From contig NC_133120.1 in assembly GCF_033568475.1 (NCBI RefSeq), positions 89,732,151 through 89,796,150 of the forward strand: DNA of 64,000 bases. The letters run 5' to 3'. The stretch comes from Henckelia pumila. Taxonomy: Eukaryota > Streptophyta > Magnoliopsida > Lamiales > Gesneriaceae. Under the pieces are notes generated by a model. The model saw only the letters and a list, made by a program, of their open reading frames with translations, was not told the DNA's origin and made no database searches. Made by a program: the position numbers and the translations under genes. Below are positions 56,210-64,000 of the stretch, in pieces (within the stretch, counting starts at the first letter, position 1; each line of letters starts with the position of its first letter).

Positions 56210-59200
56210 ATGGCCAAGCAAACTCGGAAAAGAAGGCATGAGAATCAGCCCGATGGTAGCCAACTAATTCAGTGCCCAAAAAGTCCACAATCTAGTAGAA
56301 AGCCGACTTCAAGTAAGCTCCCGACCTTACAATATTTAATTTTTAGGCAAAGTTGTTTATTTTAGCATGAATACTAGTAGAACTGCAGATGAATAGCTTC
56401 TAACTTTTTATTGCCTAAAATGTTATTTATATTTCCATATCACTTTCAAGCTTCACATCTATTCATTCAAACCAACCATTTGATGCTTGATTTCTCAGTT
56501 CTCATATATTTTCGTTGAATTTAGTTCTCAGGACTGTTTGAATCCAAACCACCGCCACCATGCCCCCCAAGGAAAAAAAGCAATATTAATTTTCTCTTTA
56601 GAGGAAATCTCGCTCCAATCTCATCATTACCAGACAAATAGCCCTGGAATCTTGCAAGAATACAATTGTAGCACTTTCAAGCTCCACATTTATTCCATTC
56701 AAACTAACCATTTAATGCTTTGAATCCGTAACATTACCTTATATTTGAAGTTCCACGTTTATTCTCCTTCAAATATCAAGGGACTGCTGATTTGACCTAT
56801 CTATTTAGGTTTTATTGTTATTAATCAAATGCTTAAAGAGATTGTTAGTTCACAGACAACCCATTGAAATATTTGTTATTGACCTTGTTAGCAGCAATGG
56901 AGCAAAAGCAGAGAAAGAGGCTTTCACAAGCCAAAGAGGATTCCACATTTTTGCGTAAAATGCCAAAGCGATCTACTGCTTGTTCAGATTTCAAGGAGAA
57001 ATTGCTCAACATAACTGAAAAAGACTCCATAATCGAAACAAAAAAAGATGTTCATGTGGAAGATGAGTTGTTGGCTGTTCGTCTGACTGCTGGACAAGAA
57101 AATGGCCGGCCATGTAGGCGGCTCACGGATTTCATCTTTCATAATTCGGATGGGATACCCCAACCGTTTGAAATGTTAGAAGTTGATGATATTTTTATCT
57201 CTGGTCTCATCTTGCCGCTTGAGGAAGGTGTCGACAAAGAAAAAGCAAAGGGAATAAGATGTGATGGCTTTGGCCGCATTGAAGAATGGTCCATATCTGG
57301 CTATGAGGATGGGTCGCCAGTAATATGGGTCACCACAGAGATAGCTGATTATGATTGTCTTAAACCTTCTGGAAGCTTCAAGAAGTTCTATGACCATTTC
57401 TATGCCAAGGCTGTTGCTTGTGTTGAGGTTTACAAGAAATTGTCAAAATCTTCTGGAGGGGGTCACAATGTAAGCCTTGATGAATTGCTTGCTGGGGTTG
57501 TGCGTGCAATGAGTGGGATGAAATGCTTCCGAGGTGGTCTATCTGTAAGGGATTTCATTGTATCTCAAGGAGACTTCATCTACAACCAACTCATAGGTTT
57601 AGATCAGTCATCAAAAAGAACTGATCACCTATTTGTTGAGCTCCATGTCCTTTCTGCCTTAAAGGATGAATGTAGCAAGTTAGTAGATCTTGTCCAAGCT
57701 CAGCCTGGCTCATTGCCTGGGAGTCTTAGAATTGGTCCAAAACATGGAGATGGGAACAACAAAAGCTTATCTGCTATATCTTGTCCAGAGGAAGAAACTG
57801 AAGATTCAAAAATGGCAAGATTGTACCAGGATCAAGAAGTTTGGTGCTCAATGAAGCAGAAGAAAAGCCAGGGTTCTGCCTCCTTATCTAGTCAATACTA
57901 CATTAAGATCAATGAGGATGAAATTGCCCATGACTATCCTTTACCTGCGTATTATAAGGCATGTAGTGAAGAAACAGATGAGTACATAATTTTTGATAGC
58001 GGTGCTGGTGTATATGATATAGACGACTTGCCGAAAAATAGGCTCCACAACTGGGCTTTGTACAATTCAGATGCTAGGTTGGTTCCGTTGGAGCTCCTAC
58101 CAATGAAACCATGCTCTGAAATGGACGTGGCCATATTTGGCTCAGGATTAATGACCGTTGATGATGGATCTGGTTATAATTTGGATGGTGAATGCGCTCA
58201 TTCTTCTAGTGGTTCTGGGGATTCTGAGATAGAAGGGATCCCAGTTTTCTTGAGCGAGATTAAGGACTGGGTGATTGAGTTTGGATCTGCAGTGGTTTCT
58301 ATTTTCATAAGGACTGATATGTCTTGGTACAATCTCTCTCCCGCACCCCTCCCACAACCATCCATTTACTCTTGTGAATGAACCAAAATGAGTGCAAAAA
58401 CACTATCATGCATCTGTTTTGTAATATTTTAACTGAAACACCAAGCTCTTTTGTCTTCATTGACTTTTATTGCTCTGAAAATTTTCAATATAGTGCTAGA
58501 TATCTCTTATGGTTGATATGACTTGAAATGATTGTTCAAGGTGTTAGTATCATAAATAAATTAACAAAACCCATTAGTGCTGTGGATGCATTTTAGAGAA
58601 AGCATCGGCCATACAGTTGTTTCTTTACTTGGCAACTTTTAAGATCACGCTAAGTTGCTCTAGAACTGTTCTAATTTCCTGTTGACCACCAACAAATGTG
58701 TATTTTCCTAGTTTCATTCAAATTTGAAACTTGCGAAGCTTCTTCACTCATTACTGTTATCTTCAACTCTTCAGGTATAGACTTGGAAAACCCTCGAAAC
58801 AATACGCTGCTTGGTACGAGCGGGTTTTGAAAACAGTAAGGGTTGCAATTAGCATCCTTGCAATGCTAAAGGATGAGATCAGGCTGGCAAGGCTTCCTTT
58901 TAATGATGTTATAAAGAGAGTTTCAGATTTCAGCAAAAAAAATCCTGCCTTCATATCATCTAACAAAGAAGTGGTGGAAAGATATGTAGTTGTGCATGGT
59001 CAGATTATTCTGCAACACTTTTTAGAATTTCCTGACAGGGATATAAAGAAGTGCACATTTGTTATTGGCCTCATCAAGAAGATGGAAGAGAGACACCATC
59101 AGAAATGGCTAGTCAGCAAGAAGAAGGTCGTGTTGAGGAATGGACAAAACTTAAATCCCAGATCTGCAATTGAGCCTGTCGTGTCCAAGAGAAAGCCCAT

Positions 59201-62200
59201 GCAAGCAACAACAACCAGGCTAATCAATAGACTCTGGGGTGGCTACTATTCAAATCACTTACCTGAGGAATCAAATGAAGGAATCCACGATGAAGTAAAA
59301 GAGGATGATGAGATTGAAGAACAGGAGGAAAATGAAGAGGATGATGCTCTAGAGGAGAAAAGGGCAGTTGTAGACAAAAGTCAGACACCTGATTCAGCAC
59401 AACGGCGAACCAAGTCTTGTTCAGTTAGCAAAGTAGGAAAGTGGGATGGGAAATCGGTGGGCAAATTACCTACCAGTGAGGCTTTATATGAAAGGGCCAC
59501 AATCCATGGATATGAAATTGCAGTTGGCGGGACTGTCCAACTTGATGAAGTAGGCAATGATCCCACCATCTGTTTTGTTGAGTACATGTTTGAAAAAATT
59601 GATGGGAATAAAATGTTTCATGGGAGGTTTATGCAACAAGGCTGTGAAACTGTGCTTGGAAATGCAGCAAATGAAAGGGAACTATTTTTGACAGATGATT
59701 GTATGGACTTTCATCTAGAAGAAGTCAAACAGAGTGTACATGTGAACATAGGATCAATGCCATGGGGTTATCATCATAGAAAAGCAAATGCCAACACTGA
59801 AAAAATGAATAGGGCTCAAGCAGAAGAAAGGAAGAAGATGGGGCTGCCAACTGAATATTATTGCAGAAGTTTGTATTCGCCCAAGTGTGGTGCCTTCTTT
59901 GCTCTTCCCTATGAATCAATGGGGCTGGGGACTGGCTCTTGCCAATCATGCAAATCAAAGGAAGCTGACATTGATAAAGGGAAGTTTATCCTGCATGATT
60001 CTATGAATGGCTTTGTGTTCCGAGGAAATAAATACTCAATTCTTGATTATGTCTATGTAAGTCCTAGTTATTTTTCAGCAGAAAGGGAAGGTGAGAGTTT
60101 TAAGAGTGGAAGAAATGTTGGTTTAAAGGCCCATGTTATTTGCCAGCTTCTTGAAATTTGCAATTTTAAGAAGTCTGAGAGACATGATGCAAAATCAATT
60201 CAGGTCAAAGTTAGAAGGTTTTTCAGACCAGAGGACATATCAGTGGAGAAGGCTTACTCTTCAGATATTAGAGAGGTAATAGCTTTTGGACCATATTAAA
60301 AACCAGCATATTATATGCTAAAATCATTCTTAATTGATTAAATACTTTTATACTTATTGTAATTAGACTGGAACTGAGATTCATCAATGATGTGTAAATT
60401 ATCTTCATTGAATTTCGTATCTTATAATGGTTTTTGAAATCGCTTTTTACTGGATGGTTTCTCAGCTCTACTACAGTGAGGAAATGCATACTGTACCAGT
60501 TGATGCGATTGAAGGCAAATGTGAGATCAGGAAAAAGAAAGACCTTCAACCTCAAGATGTCTCTTGTACCTTTGACCATGCTTTCTTCTGTGAATATCTG
60601 TACGATCCCACCAAAGGATCCATCAAGCAAGTAATATTTTGCTCCTTTTCCAGTTACATTTCTTCAAAATTATTGGATGCAATAAAGTTAAACTGAGTGT
60701 GCAACCTCCTTATCAACACTTTTCCAATCCTGTTCACGTGCAGTTGCCGTCTCATATTAAAATAAGATATTCATCTGGGAAGCAGAGTAATGATGCTACA
60801 TACAGAAAGAAAGGAAAATTCAAGGAAGGAGAGGATGACTTAGAAGTTGGTAGACTAAAAGAAGGATCTCAGGGGAACCACTTGACTTCATTGGATATAT
60901 TTGCTGGCTGTGGTGGCTTGTCTGAGGGATTGCAGCAATCAGGCACCGCTTTCACTTGCTTTCATTTTTGTGATTGTTTTCAAGTTTATGGTTACTTGCA
61001 TGTAGAAGCTTGTCATTTGGGTTCTGACGCATCCGAACTTTCAGGTGTCTCTGTTACTAAATGGGCTATTGAGTACGATGAAGCTGCTGGAGATGCATTT
61101 AAACTCAATCACCCTGAGGCTTCAGTGTTTGTTAACAATTGTAATGTGATCTTGAGGTAATTTTTTAGAAGATATAATATCCTCTCTCACACATACGTGC
61201 CTATTAGATGTATGGGCACGCATCTATCTCAAACATTTTACGGAAATCATTTATATGCAGGGCTGTGATGCAGAAATGCGGTGATGCAGATGACTGCTTT
61301 TCGACCCCCGAGGCTACTGAATTGGCTGCAGCATTGAGCCAGGAGGATCTTGATAATCTCCCACTGCCAGGGCAAGTTGATTTTATAAATGGAGGACCTC
61401 CTTGCCAGGTTGGTTAAACTATCTACTCTTATCATTGTTGTTTAAACAATCCGCTCTCAGAATTTCCAAACTAAATGAATTAACCACGTCTCTAAAAGTG
61501 GACAATTATTCCTGTAGGGTTTTTCCGGAATGAATAGATTCAATCAGAGTACCTGGAGTAAAGTTCAATGTGAAATGATTTTAGCCTTTTTATCTTTTGC
61601 TGACTACTATCGACCAAAGTTTTTCCTTTTGGAGAATGTACGGAATTTTGTGACTTTCAACCAAGGACAGACATTCCGCTTAACTTTAGCTTCCCTTCTT
61701 GAGATGGGATATCAGGTACATGCTGTTGCTTATATTGCGAGAATAAGGTTCTTGATTTATTATATCTGCTGAAGTATTTATGTGTATTTGTTGATTATGG
61801 CTAGGTGAGATTTGGTATCCTCGAAGCTGGTGCATTTGGAGTACCTCAGTCGAGGAAGAGAGCCTTCATATGGGCGGCCTCTCCCGAAGAGATTCTTCCT
61901 GAGTGGCCAGAGCCAATCCATGTCTTTGCGGCACCAGAATTGAAGATCTCACTGTCAGGAAATTTGTATTACGCTGCTGTTAGGAGTACTGCAAGAGGAG
62001 CTCCACTTCGTCCTCTTACTGTCAGAGATACAATTGGAGATCTCCCGCCAGTGAAAAATGGTGCATCTAACGCAAACATGGAGGTACTAACTACTAATGA
62101 TGGGAAAAAGCTGTATGATGTAATAGTATTGGTCAGATATTCTATAGATCATACTTCGTATATAACAACTTGAGCTCAATTACCTAATTACATTTCCTTG

Positions 62201-63131
62201 CCCCTTAAAATGCAGTTTCAAAGTGAGCCTATATCATGGTTCCAGAAGAAAATTCGTGGAAACATGGAGTTGTTAAATGATCACATTGCAAAAGAGATGA
62301 ATGAGCTTAACCTAATTAGGTGTCAGAGGATTCCCACGTGTCCTGGTGCAGATTGGCGTGATCTTCCAGATGAAAAGGTATCATCTAGCCAATTGGGATT
62401 TTTAATCTCTTACCGTCTGTTCAAGTATTTTATTTTGTAGTCTTACTTGTCTTCCATTGCCCTACAGGTCAAATTATCAACTGGGCAAGTTGTTGATTTG
62501 ATACCTTGGTGCTTACCAAATACTGCCAAGAGACACAATCAGTGGAAGGGTCTATTTGGAAGGTTGGATTGGGAGGGAAACTTTCCAACTTCCATCACAG
62601 ACCCTCAGCCAATGGGTAAAGTGGGAATGTGTTTTCATCCTGAGCAAGACAGGATTGTCACTGTTCGTGAATGCTCGCGTTCTCAGGTAAGTGGCCTTTA
62701 CTACTTTATTTCATGTGGAGTCATCGTGAATGCTTGCGTACTCAGATAGATCAGCATTATTCGGATATTATACGATGGCTAATCTGTTGATTGTCTTATA
62801 CCTGTGGAGACCTAAGACTTGAGGGCTTAAATCAGCAAATGGATCTAATTGTATCATATGCATATTTCCATATGCTAGTTATTTCTTGCTCCTTTAAAAG
62901 TCAAAACATTTCCTGGTAGTACATGTGAGTTTTTGCTCTCTAGATACAGATTATATATATTGTTTCATAAAACCAGATTTGAACATGTTTGTGCAGGGTT
63001 TTCCGGACAAGTATAAATTTTCTGGCACTGTTCTTCACAAGCACAGGCAGATAGGAAATGCTGTTCCACCTCCTCTAGCATATGCACTTGGAAGAAAACT
63101 GAAGGTAGCCGTTGAGAGCAAGTCTTTGTAG
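56210..63131 (+). CDS. MET1: DNA (cytosine-5)-methyltransferase 1, CG maintenance type
   Basis: Copies CG methylation onto the new strand after replication, in the nucleus, with S-adenosylmethionine as methyl donor. Proposed coding exons: 56210-56312, 56895-58326, 58775-60275, 60466-60630, 60744-60942, 61045-61156, 61261-61408, 61518-61715, 61805-62083, 62216-62377, 62468-62686, 62997-63131. Total 1550 residues, all junctions in phase, close to Arabidopsis MET1 (1534). Domains: basic N terminus; two RFTS/DNMT1-RFD domains (about 59-200, 368-570); acidic run (about 684-710); two BAH domains (about 735-870, 922-1060); methyltransferase with motif I FAGCGG near 1120, catalytic Cys1219 in PCQ (split from GFSG by an intron), ENV 1259-1261, Q-S-R-K-R 1301-1305 and GNAVPPP 1526-1532. 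No CXXC domain, as usual in plants. All introns GT-AG except intron 5 (GC-AG). The first exon (34 residues) is the least certain; an alternative start is Met at 56897. Confidence 0.95.
56313..56894 (+). other. MET1 intron 1 with internal degenerate repeats
   Basis: Donor GTAAGC, acceptor TTAGCAG. Contains three degenerate copies of a segment like AAGCTYCACATYTATTC (near 56449, 56679 and 56747); two are followed by CAAACYAACCATTTRATGCTT. Confidence 0.6.
58327..58774 (+). other. MET1 intron 2
   Basis: 448 bp, donor GTACAA within the W codon of DMSWY, acceptor CTCTTCAG. Joins the second RFTS region to the [12 protein letters not shown] block in phase. Confidence 0.85.
60943..61044 (+). other. 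MET1 intron 5, non-canonical GC-AG, 102 nt, open in frame
   Basis: Splits the Gly codon between methyltransferase motif I ([14 protein letters not shown]) and the WAIEYD block. The donor reads CAG|GCACCG instead of GT; the acceptor is CTTTCAG. The length is a multiple of three and it contains no stop, so retention would insert 34 residues. Confidence 0.8.
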
Positions 63132-64000
63132 CCAGACATATCCAGTGTGAATGAGGATGGAGGCAGTTTTTCCGACTGCCAAAGAATCAGAGAAAAGTTA
63201 TTGAGTTTTCATCGATTCTGTATTCATGCTGATGTTAACTGATCAACAAGATAGAAGAAATTGCGATGGTCAATTTCGTTGTCTCTGAGTTTGACTATTA
63301 TTTTGGGATCATAGTTTGGTTGGTTGGTTTGCATTACTTGAGAGGATGTTTACCATTGTGCAACGGTCAGTTTTGACAGCTGTATAGTTAGTACAATGAA
63401 TTATTGCATTTGTAATTGAGAAACTCAATCAGTATGTATTTTAAATTTATTCTTGATAGAGCTCAAGTATCAAATGCGTTAAATTTCATTATTCGTTTAC
63501 TTGGAAGATTTTCCGTACTTCATATGAATTGCCACAACTTTTCATATAAGAATAATATTAATTTGATTAATTTTCTGATCTGTATACAGTATATCATAGT
63601 TTGGTTGGTTGGTTGGTTTGCATTGAAAAATAAGGTCGTTCGGCTTTGTTTTTTTAAAAAACTTATCTTAATTTTAACGGCAAGATGTTATTTCTATTTA
63701 ATCCTTAAAAATTAATTTTCCATCAGTCCATATATTTTTGCATTTATTGATTCAAATAATAGCATCTCAAAAAAAAAAAACTCCATTATTTAATAATACT
63801 GCAATATTGTGTACGTTTTTGCAAGTTACAAATACATAATGATATTAAAAAATTAATCATCAAATAAAAATTTATACAATCTGATCATTGTAATTTTCTG
63901 GAAACAAAGCTAAATATTATTTCATTTCACAGTTTCAAAAGCTCAGTTTCTTAAAACTAACCTCGGGGATGAGTTTAAGTATATTTCCCGATTCCTGTGT
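63132..64000 (+). other. MET1 3' untranslated region and 3' flank
   Basis: No further gene supported. The first few hundred bases are probably the 3' untranslated region. A TTTGGTTGGTTGG-type word occurs twice, near 63315 and 63599. AT-rich from 63640 to the end. Confidence 0.5.

Noticed and set aside
60639..61160. Continuous ORF through exon 5, intron 5 and exon 6 of MET1 read as one exon
   Set aside because: The middle 34 codons interrupt a conserved methyltransferase segment and are bounded by splice-like sites; kept instead as a possible retained intron.

Overview
This is plant nuclear DNA, almost certainly from a dicot (an asterid is my guess, from the style of the retrotransposon proteins). 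About 53 kb of nested LTR retrotransposons lie next to one host gene. Evidence for a plant is the spliced plant-type maintenance DNA methyltransferase gene (MET1/DMT1, + strand, 56210-63131, 12 coding exons, 1550 residues) and the lineages present: Athila, Tekay-like chromovirus, Tat-like and Ty1/copia. No bacterial genes, tRNA, rRNA or CRISPR array were seen.

Layout. (1) 1-27780 is an Athila-type Ty3/gypsy element on +, its 5' LTR cut by the window edge. Its gag-pol is split twice. An intact Ty1/copia element on - (copia 1, 4024-13521) sits in RNase H. A Tekay-like chromovirus on - (14689-22001, perfect 5-bp target duplication) sits in integrase. Behind pol come a GC-rich minisatellite, an extra open reading frame broken by one TGA, a long non-coding tract, the polypurine tract and the complete 3' LTR. 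(2) Athila itself lies in an older Tat-like element on +. What is left of that element is an antisense spliced ORF (27781-28993), a 3' untranslated region rich in short palindromes, a 71-bp island (39028-39098), a 190-bp perfect palindrome (51808-52191) and a 3' LTR (about 52734-53231). (3) The Tat 3' region is split again by copia 2 (29556-39022, -) and by a compound copia insertion on + with three LTRs (39099-51360). (4) About 2 kb of AT-rich intergenic DNA leads into the MET1 promoter, which has an E2F-like site and a TATA box. MET1 and its 3' flank fill the rest.

Relative ages from LTR pairs, counted by eye: copia 1 about 6 substitutions in 1858 bp; Tekay about 10 in 1339 bp; Athila 0 in the 360 bp visible; copia 2 and the outer LTR pair of the compound insertion about 40 each in about 1846 bp. 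The Tat element is the oldest host. All four copia copies belong to one family, and only copia 1 has an unbroken 1304-residue polyprotein.

How the parts relate: MET1 copies CG methylation and so maintains silencing of elements such as those beside it. The most unusual signals are arrays of GC-rich hairpins in the copia leaders, short palindromes with paired arm changes in the Tat 3' region, a perfect 190-bp palindrome, the three-LTR copia compound, and a frame-preserving GC-AG intron between methyltransferase motifs I and II of MET1.
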